From assembly GCA_951217055.1 (NCBI GenBank), contig OX578276.1:38402205-38466204 (forward strand): a DNA stretch of 64,000 nucleotides, given 5' to 3'. The DNA comes from Gerris lacustris (Eukaryota; Arthropoda; Insecta; Hemiptera; Gerridae). The position numbers and the translations under genes are program-made. A model generated the notes under the pieces. That model made no database searches, was not told the origin of the DNA, and was given only the letters and a program-made list of their open reading frames with translations. Shown here in pieces: positions 1 through 11,175 of the stretch (position 1 is its first letter; each line of letters starts with the position of its first letter).

Positions 1-1020
1 GACTATAGCAACTCAACAGGTACCCTTAGATCCTGACAAAGATTAAGAGAGGAAGTTTGAGATGGCTGCTGTGACGAGAAGAAACAATGCCTGATCAAGA
101 GCTGTAAATAACATGTTTACTGTGCGCCCTGGTAAAATAAGAAAGAGCTGAATACCACGTCAAGATGTGAATGTCGACCTACGAGCGTTAGTTAAGGAGT
201 GAGACTATGGCGACCAAAGGCTAAGGACAGACAACAGTTGAATAACTTAACGCTTGCAAAGGTCCTGCAGGAGCTATAGCGCGAAGGAATAAGTATGCAA
301 GCCAGTATCTATGCGAGGGTTCCTCAAATTAATATTTCAAAATTTGAAATTAATTTCTAAATTGCCGTTTTAATTTAAAAAATTAAAATAAAGGTCACTG
401 TCATTGAGGTAATCTCAATCACATCCTCATATGATAGTTGAAGGTTTATTTTTAATCATATTGCTTTTTATTTTTGAAAGTATATATTCAATTATGGTAT
501 CTTAATAATATTCAATAAGGCCGTTTGTCCCACATGGTTGTAATCTTCAAAAGGAAAAATCACATTATTTAAACTAAGAGCGACAATAAACAATCGTTGT
601 CCAAATCCATCGATCTTGTGTTGGGAAGAAGCAATGATAAGTAGAAGCCGTCGTGACTGCAGACGAATATAATAAAGAAATTCTCAAATAAAGAAGACCT
701 CGATAATCAATAAATCCACGGAGGACATCCGTCATTAGATGACGCTATCCCTTACTAACTACCCACATTTTAATCAAGACCTTTTATATTATAAATGAAC
801 GTATTTTATGATTGGTTTTATTTTTTTGTTAGAACTTTAAAGAGTTAAAATCTTCCATTATTACATTGTCTTTATTATCTTTGTTATATTGGAAGATTTT
901 TTTTCTCTTCTCTATCTGACACAGCTTTAAATCCTTTGACAATGGACTGGGAAAAGTTTGGGGTTTTTGAGCTAATGAGATTAATTGAAGACTCCCAAGC
1001 TTCGTTTAAGTGATAATAAG
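1..1020. other. unassigned A+T-rich sequence
   Basis: I see no gene here. An 11-bp inverted repeat, AAAATCTTCCA at 847-857 and its complement at 890-900, is followed by a T run. Another A+T-rich palindrome lies near 330-356. Neither identifies a known element. Confidence 0.4.
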
Positions 1021-1915
1021 GTGAAATGTCTCTAGCATTCAATCTTTGTGTTAATAAATTTCAGTTTCATTACAAGAGGGGAATTTTATTTGATGTCATA
1101 TAGTTAGAAGAAGAGGTTAGACTTGGTGGTCACAGGGGAATGGTGTCTAGAAGTAATTAGAGAAGGTTAAAAGTAGTTAGAGGTTATAATATAGGTTGTT
1201 ATAATATAGGTTAAGGGTGGTTTGGGGAGGTGAAAGGTGGCTAGAAGTGATTAGAGACGGTTAAAGGTGATAAAAGAGGGTTAGAAATTCAATCATCGGT
1301 CTTATAACTTTCGGTTTTATTACAAGAAAGATAGTTTTTTGATGTGATGTGGTTAGAGGAAGATAGGCTTGGTCGTGGATGAAGGTTAGAGAAGGTTGAA
1401 GGGGGTTAGAGTAGGTTAAAAGTGATTAGGTTAGAAGAGGTTATATAGGTGATTAGAATATGTCAAAAGTGGCTAGATGTAATTACAGAAGGTTAAAGTT
1501 AGTTAAAAAAAAAATGATAGAGGGTTAGAGGAGGTTATAGGTGGTTAGAATTGGTTAAGGGTGGTTTGAGGAGTTTATAGGTGACTATAAATGTTTAGAA
1601 AAGGTTCAAAGTGGCCAAAGGAGATTGGAAGTGGTTAGAGAAGGTTATAGTTAGTTTAGGTTTTAATCTTCGTGTTTACAAGAAGGAATGTGGTTAGAGG
1701 AGGTTAGGCTTTGGCCATGGGTAGTTAAATAAGTTTAAAGGTAAAATGATTTTATAATACTTCAAAGTTGTTGGAAGAAGTTAGAGGATGTTAGGTGGTC
1801 AAAGGAAATGAAAGGTGGTTATAGGAGGTGAAAGGTGGCTAAAAGTGCTTTTAGCAGGTTAAAGGTAATTATAGCAGGTTAGAGAAGATTTGAGATAGTT
1901 ATAGATGTGCTTTGG
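1021..1915. repeat. degenerate GGTTA-rich minisatellite with higher-order units
   Basis: The block is dominated by GGTTAGA, GGTTAAA and GGTTATA words every 9 to 12 bases. A longer segment (Cys-free, with a TTACAAGA-type core followed by a TTAGAGGA/GGTTAGGCTT-type phrase) recurs near 1040-1140, 1285-1375 and 1655-1720, so there is a higher-order repeat of roughly 250-370 bp. The word GGTTA is a rotation of the insect telomeric TTAGG unit, but the array is far too degenerate and interspersed to be telomeric tract. Strand is arbitrary and no coding potential is seen. Confidence 0.6.
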
Positions 1916-2264
1916 CTTCGGCAGAGCATGTTCATGGAACATAAATGTCACTAAATGAAACCTTTTCATTGACTGTTTGACAAAGTTCTCTAAGTCTTAG
2001 TCAAAAGATTTATCGACAAGCATATGAGCAATTGAAGAGAGATCGTTGAGGTGGCTGCTGGTACAGGTGTATATATATAACAAGATTTCAATTAGCTTTT
2101 AATTTATGCGATGTTCCTCATCAAATGAGTGGATATATGAAATCCCGGATGAGGTCCCGTATGTTGCTATGGTTTGGTTTTAAATACCGTGAATTTATTT
2201 TATTTTATTTTTCATTTTTATGTTTAAATTAATATAAATATTAACTAGGTATAATTTAGAGTTT

Positions 2265-2530
2265 GTTTGTTTTGGCTATATTGGTTAGAGTACTTGTTAC
2301 AACTATGAGTTTATAGGTTCAAACACTAGTCGAAGTATGTATGATTAGAAGTTTTAAACTTTCTTCCACATAAGAAGTTAATATTAACGATTTCAGGTAG
2401 ATTTTGATTAAATATTCAATAATAATTAAATTTATCCGTGAAACCCTGAAAGAACTAAAAATGGAAAATATTGGACAAAGTAATTATTTTCTCTTATTAT
2501 ATGAGAAAGTTTAGGATACGAGTTTTAGCG
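2265..2530 (+). mobile_element. tRNA-derived SINE
   Basis: A box-A-like motif (TGGCTATATTGG, 2273-2284) and a box-B-like motif (GGTTCAAACAC, 2316-2326) are spaced 43 bases apart, as in tRNA-type pol III promoters. The downstream tail (about 2460-2525) contains ATGAGAAAGTTT and a GATACGAG end. The same tail occurs at 5047-5107 (+) and, reversed, near 35620-35680. Shared tails on tRNA-like heads are the normal structure of a SINE family. I infer a non-autonomous retroposon and cannot define its target-site duplication. Confidence 0.55.
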
Positions 2531-4250
2531 GTAAGATTTTTGACATTTAATTTAAATAAAATCTCAGTTAATAGCATCATATTTAATGCAATTCTCATGC
2601 TTTCTTCTATGAAATACTAAGCAATTAAAGAAAAAAATAATTTAATCATATCAGCTGACATGAAGATGTTTTAATCGTTGTTTTTCCTACCTGTTAAAAT
2701 CTTTGATGGATGAAACCCCGCTGCTTCTTAGTGGTTCCTCCAATTAAAATGCTTGTTTATTTGTAAATCCGTTGTGGTGCTTCTTACTCGCAGTGTTTTT
2801 AAATTCACCAGGTGTAAATCACCTCATGCTGTTTTTCTCAGTCAAAGCCACATCCGCATTCAGCTCCTGTCCAACATAAAAAAAAACTCCAATTAAGAAT
2901 CCACCGATGTACCATTAAGTTTGTTTTTTTTAATAAAAATATACATTTTTTGTTTTTGAGGTTTATGCTATTAGAAATTGACGGCATATTAATAAATGGA
3001 ACTTTCAACCTTAAACGAAAAAAAAAACTGCATTAGACTTTTTTTTAGAGTCACTGGGCCGTGAATTGCGTAATTTTATTCTGTGGAGTTGTTATAATCG
3101 GTGTTTTTTTAATGACGAGTTACATTTTTCGTTCTTCATGTTGACCATTTTAAAAGAACTTTACTAGTAACGGCTGAAATCCAATAGTGTTGATAATTGT
3201 TGAGGCCAAAAGCTCCAAGCTATGAAAGTAATGTTGTTTTTGAGCTTACTGAACCATAACGCGGGAAGTAATGGATGCATTGTGGTCATTCTGAAGAACG
3301 AAATATTTAATGTTGTACCAAGTGTCTGTATTGTTTATGTAACATTCAGGCCCATATTGGAGGAGGGCTATGGGAGGTCCATATGACCCAGGCTCCAGGA
3401 GCCCTGAAATTATTTATATTTTACATACATTTTTATTATTTATACTATCTTACAGAATTTCGTCTGAAGCAATTCGCGGCGCAAATCGCTTTGGGAATAA
3501 TAATCTTGGTAGTTAAAGAAACTTACAATAAAAAAAAAGTAATTCATATATGCATACGAAGCTTTGACTTGAGATTCTAGGCTAGGAGTCAAGAGGAGAA
3601 TAATAGGATTGGGACATCGAAGTATCGAAATCACCGATGTATCGGAACAAATAGTTCTAATAGTTTGGATATCTGATTGGATATTTTCTCAGCTTTAATT
3701 TAGGTCCAAAAAAATTTATGTTTAACTTGCATATTTGTGTAATACAGTAAAAATAATAAAAAAATAATCCACAATGGTATAGGTAGTATTATTATTTTAT
3801 AAATTATTTATTATTATAAATTTCCATGGGATTACCACGATTTCACGTAAATATTTTGAAAGCCATTATTGGAGTTATCAAGAAGTTAATAAGGACCTTT
3901 TTTGTAGCATATATTATGAGATTTAATTTTGTTCTGAATAATTTCTTTATTAGAACTAATCTTTTTAGAGATATTTGAGAAAAAGATATCTCACCACAGG
4001 ACTTTTGTTATTATATGATAATTTTTAACAACTGTAGCAATTATCAAAACTTTCCAATTTTAATTCCGTAATATGTCCTTCGTTTAATGAAGTATAGCAA
4101 CTTCCACCGAAACAATAATAATAATAAAAAAAAATCGTTTTTCAAAAAAGAATTATACATTATTTTTATTTATTTTATTTCATTTATTTAATTATTTGAA
4201 TTTTGAAAGATGTAAACATACTTATAAGTATCCCCTTAATTAATAATAAT
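2531..4250. other. unassigned sequence with a weak repeat fragment
   Basis: I see no gene. A short fragment at about 3224-3310 (CTTACTGAACC then ATTCTGAAGAACGAA) resembles the start of the dispersed TTACC-TTC-GGTAA family described at 55.5 kb. A GGCTCC-A-GGAGCC palindrome lies near 3391-3404. The rest is A+T-rich. Confidence 0.35.
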
Positions 4251-4252
4251 GT

Positions 4253-4775
4253 TCGCTTATAACTTTTAAACTAATTAATGGAATTTCACCGGTTTTTTTT
4301 ATATTTGTTCTTTATTTTTTACCGGTTCCCACGATATTCTATATGTTAAAAACGTATTTATACTTTTTGCATTATTAACTGTCAAAGTTTCAAAATTCAA
4401 AAATCGATAACTTAAAAATGGCGGCCATTATTAAAATTAAATTTGGTGGATTTGTTTGTCATAAAGAGAGGTACATTCGTGCCAAATTTCAACTCGATCA
4501 GACCACTTTTCGATTTTTTTTTTCAAAGTTTTGTTGACTCAACAAACTGGGTTCAAGATAGCGGAAAATGTTGATTTTCCTGGCTGATTTTTGTACCAAG
4601 TTTCAACTCTCTAGCTTAAAAACTGCGAGAGTTATGCGTAGCACAGACAGACAGACTGACATCCAGCTAAAACTCAATGAAATCGCAAACACCCAAAACG
4701 GATGATTCCGTTGAAATCTCGGTTTCGGATTTTTTGGGTGAAAACAATACTTTTCCTATATACCTCCGGAAAAAA
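4253..4775 (+). mobile_element. 5'-truncated copy of the 5S-headed retroposon
   Basis: This matches the body of the elements at 31.3 kb (+) and 42.2 kb (-). The shared order is TTCGCTTATAACTTTTAAAC, a CCGGTTCC-ACGATAT block, AATGGCGGCCATTATT, then GAGAGGTACATTCGTGCCAA. It lacks the 5S-like head but continues into a 3' portion with the CAGACAGACAGACTGACATC stretch (near 4647) and GGATGATTCCGTTGAAATC (near 4700). The same 3' portion appears, reversed, at 37738-37870. 5' truncation fits target-primed reverse transcription. The short ORF at 4677-4865 is not a gene. Confidence 0.6.
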
Positions 4776-4914
4776 TGCTGTATTTCTATAGCCTGCAGAC
4801 AGGAGCATAAACTATACTGGACCTATTTTGTTAAAACGCTTCCGCCGATTTTTAAAATATTCTAAAATTTAGTCCATTTAAATACGAATCTAACCACAGA
4901 AGTCATTTACTCAA

Positions 4915-5112
4915 AATAGCTATAAAAGCTAAAAATGAGAGGTGGTTTGGTTCGATTTCCTGCCGGAGAGCAGTTTTTTTATGTAGTTAATTTTGATAAA
5001 ATGTTTAAAAATAATTAAAACAACGAAATTTCGATACAACTAAATAATGGAAAACACTGAACCAAGTAATTATGTACTCGTGCATGAGAAAGTTTGATAC
5101 GAGTTGTTTCGG
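4915..5112 (+). mobile_element. tRNA-derived SINE, same tail family as 2265-2530
   Basis: A box-A-like TAGCTATAAAAG (near 4918) is followed by a box-B-like GGTTCGATTTCC (near 4956). The tail ATGGAAAACACTGAACCAAG through ATGAGAAAGTTTGATACGAG (near 5047-5107) matches the tail at 2460-2525. Its head is closer to the minus-strand copy at 35.8 kb than to the head at 2273. The tail contains an inverted ACTCGT/ACGAGT pair. Confidence 0.5.
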
Positions 5113-5790
5113 AATAATTTTCTTTTTATACTAGTATCACTTTCCTTTAATAGTTTAATCAAATTGGCTGTAGAGATAATAATTGTTCTCTGTATTAGCT
5201 GATAGTTAGAGAGAAGATAAGTAAAGGTTTTTAACCGCATGACGATACCGACTTAGATGTATAGACTTTGGTTTGGAAAGAGTTGGTAATCACTTCTAAT
5301 GAAGGCCTCGACTAATGGACCAATGGGAAAGCACAGCTTAAAAAACCAGTGAAAACCGTGTGTTAATTTTTGTTAAATCTTTTGATTACTTCTGGTTAGA
5401 CTTGGTAGTATTACTGCTTTACAGGTGTAACAACTTAATGGAGTTAAAAGTTTTACACTAAAATGAAATAAAATTACTTTTTCTTTAGAAAATGGAAACA
5501 CTGATGTTACATTTGACCCTGACAATTCACTGTGTGATAGAAAGCTTTCATGTGTTCTTACAGCTGATTTGGATAATGCTTTAGCATAATTGTTCACAGA
5601 AATTTAATTTTAAAAAAATTAAGGGAGATTAAGACTGCACAATTGTTATTCAGTGAATAAAATACATAGTTAAAATTGTGGTTTTAAATTTTGCCTTAAG
5701 TAAGAAAGATCAGAAAAAACTTAATTTTGTTCCACAGCCAGAGTTTGTCTTTAAGCCATTCGTACATTTATTTTAAATTTAAATCCAACT
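5113..5790. other. unassigned sequence
   Basis: I see no recognisable gene or element. The 74-codon minus-strand frame at 5373-5597 has no recognisable motif and I treat it as chance. Confidence 0.35.
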
Positions 5791-6075
5791 TAAATTGCAC
5801 TTAATTAGCTCCACATGTTTGTCCTGGAAAACTCTTGTAACTTAAATTACACTTAATTAGCTCCACATGTTTGTCCTGGAAAACTCTTGAAACTTAAATT
5901 GACCTTAATTAGCTCCACATGTTTGTCCTGGAAAACTCTTGAAACTTAAATTGACCATATTTTACCATTTTGGTAGTATTCATACTACAGAAAGATTAAA
6001 TTTTAATTTAAATCAAATTAAATTGACCTTAATTAGCTCCACATGTTTGTCCTGGAAAGCTCTTACAATTTAAAT
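5791..6075. repeat. 52-bp tandem repeat interrupted by a SINE-tail fragment
   Basis: The phrase TTAATTAGCTCCACATG starts at 5801, 5853 and 5905 (period 52) and again at 6029. The fourth unit is displaced by an extra 72 bp (about 5955-6026) that matches the tail of the tRNA-derived SINE at 51073-51253, including GGTAGTATTCATACTAC. The array therefore captured, or was interrupted by, a piece of that SINE family. Confidence 0.75.
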
Positions 6076-8075
6076 TTAACCCGCTCCAATGCTATAACCA
6101 GTCATATAAGTTAACAAAAATCTATAAAAAGTGTCATAATTTTTTTTTTTTTTTTTTTTTTTTTTTTGAATTTACTTCTCATCATTCAATCAAAGAATAA
6201 TCTCGATATAGGAATAGGTCCAATCTGATATATTTCCTCTTATAAGAAAGAATTTTCCACTTTCTAACCACCAATAATCGATTTATTGTTTCATGGATCC
6301 TTTTATATATATGTCATTTTAAAGTATCCATATATTTATCAGTCATCGTGATAACGTTTATTCTTTACTGATTTTTTACAAACAGAAACTATATCGTTTG
6401 AAGTTTACGTGTTTTTGCTCATATCATCATACCTAGTATAAGAAAGTCTATTATATCGATAGACCATTTCTCGATTTGTGATCGACTTGACAGGACTCTT
6501 TGTAAAGTTGTTAAAGGGATTTTTTCAGGATAGCGTGATATCCTGAAGAAGAAAGTTGTTCTTAAGATCCTTTTCTTAAAGGTAAAAACTACTTTTATTT
6601 AACACTAAATAGTATTACACGTGAAAACACACTCACACTTGTGTACGTAATGAGTTACCGACAGTAAGGATTCATATGAAACACGTAGCTTCGAAATACG
6701 CATTTTTATACTCATACTTAGATCTTTCAAAAGGAGCATGTCTTTTTCCAATAAAAAGTGAAATTGATCCTTTTCGGGTCCTTTTCTCTACTAACTCCAA
6801 GGATGTTCACTTAACATTGTGTTTAATGTCTTTTTGTGATGTTAGAAGGTATTTTAATGGTATTTTTACGCTGTTTTTTTCTTTTCTAAAGGTGAATTAT
6901 TATGATTGAGGGTATCTTCAGTTGGTTTGTAACGAGTTTAAAATTGCCCGGATAATAATATTGTTGTTGATTTTTTGGGGTGGATTTTTTTCTCTTCTCC
7001 GGTACTTTATTTTTAATGAAGTAAACGATCTCTGTAATTCAAGTAATTGTCGTATAATAAAAATTGTATTGAAATAATAAGAATTGTCTTATATAAGAAG
7101 TCAATATTAAATGCATTTTAGGTCGTGATCTTTATTTTTATAATTTAAAATTGTTATATTCAATCAATATCAGAATTGTATTGGGACAAGTTAGCCTTAA
7201 ACAAATTAAGCTCAACAGATTAAGGATCTTTTTTCTTCCTAGACTAAATGCAAAAAAGCATTTTAGGATTAAGAATAAAAGACAGACAAAAATACTAATT
7301 GTCTCCAACGTCTGATTTCCCGCAAGGTCAAATTTTATGATTTTTTTTTTAGATCGCATACCTTTTCTTATAAAAACACTTATTGCTCCAAAAGTATAAA
7401 AGCTAGAACAAAATGTTTGGTATCGTTGTATAGCTGAAACATTTTCCAATAAGAAAAGTGTAATTTTAATTTTCATTCCCTCCAATTACATGATAAAAAA
7501 TGTATACAAACTTTATATTTAAGAAATAAAAAAAAAAAAACATCAATTACTTTAAGTTTCTACAACTTGGTAAAGAACCGAGCTTAAACTTTTCGGACTT
7601 CAGGAAAAACTTCCTTATTTACTAAAGTTTCGATCGATATTAATATTATTACCTATTCATTGGGCGGAATTTTTATTAAACATCGCTGAAAGTAAAAAAG
7701 AAACGTGTTTATTGTTGCAATTCTTGACTTACAGGTGAGTAAATAATTAAAAACAAGCAAGGTTGGTTGGTTTAGTATACTCATCTTTGTTTCAACAATA
7801 GCAACAATAAACATGTTCTTTCAACGAAGTTTACTAAAAATTTGTAAATCTACCTACTGCTGTCCATACTGAGTTAACAATTATTTATAATTATAATAAA
7901 CAATTAAAATAACAAATTTGTATTTCTATTACGACAACCAATGTGAATAACGTCGTAATCCCGGCACGTCTATGCCTCGGAGAGAGGCGATATATAGCCA
8001 ATTTTATACACTGACGAAAGTATAAACCTGTTTTGTTTTACAACCCTTTAACGACACACTAAAACTGCGTATCAC
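6076..8075. other. unassigned A+T-rich sequence
   Basis: I see no gene. There is a T run at about 6140-6167, possibly the tail of a minus-strand retroposon. A clean hairpin lies at 6524-6547, with 9-bp arms (TTCAGGATA) and a 6-base loop. A small GCCTC-GAGGC hairpin lies near 7972-7986. The 115-codon minus-strand frame at 7138-7485 has no recognisable motif and low complexity. Confidence 0.35.
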
Positions 8076-8282
8076 CAAAAAAGGGACGAATAATATGAAC
8101 AAAAAAAGGGACAAATAAAATGAACAAAAAAAGGGACAAACAAAGTTTGAGTGGGGTCTCAAATGAATGGTATTGAAGAGTAGATTACAAAAATATGTAA
8201 CACTTGTGGTTAGTGTTTAATTTTCCGCACCATTTAAAAAAAAAAAAAAAAAACCTTTTCTCCCCCCCCCCCCCCCCCCCCC
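8076..8282. repeat. short 24-bp tandem triplet plus A and C homopolymer runs
   Basis: Three near-identical units beginning AAAAAAGGGAC occur between about 8077 and 8140, with a period of about 24. An A run (8236-8253) and a C run of about 21 (8262-8282) follow. Homopolymers of this length are prone to assembly and sequencing error. Confidence 0.7.
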
Positions 8283-9556
8283 TTATACTAATTTCGTGTT
8301 CACAATACCAACGAAACCCTTTTTACGTGAGACTTCACGCCTAACCAATTTATTTTAACTCTACGAAATTTTACAGCAAAAAATGGAATAAAATGGTGGA
8401 CCACTAAAATTACTCCTTCACGATCGCTGCACAATATGTTCCTGCCTTGTTAAGCAGGATAGAATTTATGAGAAAACAATAAAGATAAAAACGCTCATCA
8501 AAGAAAGATCTACCTAAAACTCATATACTCCTAGATGTCGCCTTTCAAATGCTACTTAACACACTTGTCGTTACGTTACGTAATAATCTATGTTTCTTTT
8601 TCTTACTATTCTACTAATTATCCAGCTAACATTACTTTCAATATATCTATCGAATCAGCACTCTGCCAGGTTATACTCATTAATTTAATGATAAAAATTA
8701 AAAAAAAATGCAATAAATAATGGAAAAGCAGACATAATAAAAAATAAAAACCTATGCGGTGTTTAATAGTTAACAGGTCGTATATAAAAGAGAGGTCATT
8801 AGTCATTATGAGTTGTTTGTTAATACCTATCGTCTTCCTTTATTACTCTATCCGATGTTTTGATTTGTTTCTCTTAATTTAGTTTTTTTTATTATTGGGA
8901 TAACCTGTTCGTAACCTTTTTAATTATATAGTAAAACTCTTTTTATACTAGGATTTCGGAATGATTTGTTCCTCTCAACAATACTCGCTGCTCCCACTCA
9001 CCGCCTCTTGGACCTCCATCCTAAGCTATTCGGAATCTATAGTCCGCATGAGCCCATATAGCACAATGTAACATGATCCGCTTGATTCTAAATACAATCG
9101 GAGGGTCCTACGTCCTACCATCCCAAGCAGCTTGATATTTTACTGTGGCTGTACCCAAACCTTTAAGGAAGGCTGGTTTTTATGATACGAATAGTAAAGT
9201 AAAATGGGAACTGTAAAATTCTTCTCTATATTTTTCCAAACCTAATATATTGTTTAATTTTAATTTCTAAAATGAAATCTCTAAATCCATTTTCTTAATA
9301 TTAAAAATATTTCGTCGACTAATAAAAAAATTGTTCATAAGCAATTAATTTCTCCAATAATGTCACTATAATATATGGAATAAAATGGAGAGTGAATTTT
9401 ACTCAGTTTATTAGAAAAAAAACTTTCAATTTCACTTTCTTTGTAAATGATAAGACTCGAAGATTTTTTTTTTATAGTGGAAATTATAAAAAAATAATAA
9501 AAAATTAATAGAAAGCTTAATTTATCGAATGGTATAAGAAATGATGTTCTCTAAAG
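8283..9556. other. unassigned sequence with a G+C-richer island
   Basis: I see no gene. About 8985-9175 is clearly richer in G+C than its surroundings and could be the decayed remains of a coding or retroelement segment. The minus-strand reading has several stops and no motif I can name. Confidence 0.3.
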
Positions 9557-9686
9557 CAGTGGTTCTTAACCTTTTGGTAACCACGGCCCCCTTAGAATCT
9601 CCAAATATAATATATGTAATACCTAAATACGTTTCGAGGCCCCCTGGGGGGCCGCGGCCCCCCGGTTAAGAACCAATGCTCTAAAG
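9549..9686. mobile_element. hAT-type MITE with perfect 8-bp target-site duplication
   Basis: The 122-bp element at 9557-9678 begins CAGTGGTTCTTAACC and ends with the inverse of CATTGGTTCTTAACC. It is bounded on both sides by CTCTAAAG (9549-9556 and 9679-9686). CAG-type ends, an 8-bp duplication and a duplication fitting the hAT preference nTnTAnAn together support the hAT superfamily. It has no coding capacity. The interior holds a G/C-rich GGCCCCC palindromic region. Confidence 0.9.
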
Positions 9687-9839
9687 TATACCAATAAGAA
9701 ATTGAATGGCTTAATATGGCAGAAAATAGTTTTTTCCCTCTAGATAGATATAGTATTAAATGGTGTATGTAACTGGTTTTTATGAGTTTAAGATTAGGTG
9801 TGATTTTATAATATGATTTAGACTGGAGGTTTTTTTACA

Positions 9840-10765
9840 GTTTCACTCTCTGCTGACCTAGTTCTTCAGCGATCGGTGTTATTAGATGCTTGGCTGGTGG
9901 TTGTTGATTGACCATGCGTGGTCGAATATCACGCATTATTATAATAATATCCTCCAGAAACTGGAGGAGACTCTCGTTTTCAGTTTGGATAATGTTTTCT
10001 TTCAATATGTTGATACAAAGGCCTACCTCAACCTAACCAATCCGTCATACATTGTCTCCAGGAGTCAAGAAATACGTGATGTTTTGGGTCGTGGAGGTTT
10101 AGAATGAGTTTGAGTTTTTTTTAACCCAGCTTGGGGCAATTCAGCCATTTTAGCTCTAGCAGTCCAATACAAGTAGGATATGTGATGTTCAGAGATAACT
10201 TTTTCTCTTTGTCGCATATTTAGATAATCTCGAGCATCGCTGAGTGAAATGAATTCCAGTAGATGCTGGAACGTCATTACTGATGTTCTTTCGTTGCAGA
10301 GAGGACACAGTGGATCATCAACTATTTCAATTTTATTTAAACGGTTCTGGAGATAGTCATGTCCAGTTTTAACTCTGAAGCAGGCAACTCCTATTTTCTA
10401 TGGAAGATCTGATGGGATTCTTCCATTTGGTGTGGCTAAGCATTCATACCTTTTTTATAAGTTATTTATGTAGACCTGGTCCTGCTGGGTCTGAGTTTTT
10501 TGTTTTATCATTTTTTTTGCCATATTTATTGTGAGTTTGACCTTTGGGCATGTGAGATGCTTCTTTAGCCAGGTCATCGGCCACTTTGTTTCCATAAATT
10601 CTGCAGTGGCTGAGGACCTATTGAAATACTAGGTCAAAGTCCTGGATAATATGAGGCAAGGTAGCGACATTTGATGACCAGATCGGATTCGGTTTCAAAT
10701 TCAAGAGAGCTGGTGACAGTTAATAAGGCCGCTTGGGAATGAATAATAAAAGTTCGAGGGAATAG
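9840..10765 (-). pseudogene. decayed LINE: RNase H domain and C-terminal CPLC region
   Basis: Read on the minus strand from about 10765, the broken frames give FIIHSQAALLTV, then FQ-stop-VLSHCRIYGNKVADDLAKEA, then GVACFRVKTGHDYLQ and DDPLCPLCNERTSVMTFQH. These match the order of the RNase H domain in I/R1/LOA-type non-LTR retrotransposons: the serine/DSQAAL region, the WVPSHCGIxGNExAD region (Trp replaced by a stop), then the RxxTGH and CPLC...HLL tail. There is at least one frameshift near 10660 and several stops, so no functional product is possible. The upstream reverse transcriptase is absent, consistent with 5' truncation. Sequence below about 10065 is probably its 3' UTR. The clade assignment is uncertain. 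Confidence 0.75.
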
Positions 10766-10867
10766 TAAAGTTAAAGGGAATTATAAGTAGTAGTTAAAGG
10801 GAATTATATTTTTTAAATAGAAGATTAAGTTTGCCTGCTCTTTAGAGTCCGTTGGCAAAATCGAGAC

Positions 10868-11175
10868 CCCTATCAGTTCCTCCGTTTGTCTGTCGTTAAC
10901 GCACTTGTTGTTTGTCTGCATATTTTTTATAACTTTTTTATTTTTAACTATTTTGACGAAGAATTAATTCCTCGTGGGTCAAATTTTTGGGTGGAACAAA
11001 TCAACAATATCATTTTCATTTATACAATATCACCTATCATTTCCTCCGTTTGTCTGTCGTTAACGCACTTGTATGTCTGCATATTATTTATAACTTTTTT
11101 ATTTTTAACCTATTTTGACGAACAATTCCTCGTGGGTCAAATGTTTGGGTGGAACAAATCAACACAATGCTGTAT
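10868..11175. repeat. 164-bp tandem duplication
   Basis: Two copies of a segment beginning TCCTCCGTTTGTCTG start at 10878 and 11042. Both contain TTTTGACGAA, CCTCGTGGGTCAAAT and GGGTGGAACAAATCAACA. The 143-codon frame covering it (10886-11317) runs through both copies and looks incidental. Confidence 0.75.

Noticed and set aside
1021..1915. Telomeric tract
   Set aside because: GGTTA words are irregular and mixed with other sequence; no uninterrupted TTAGG run exists.
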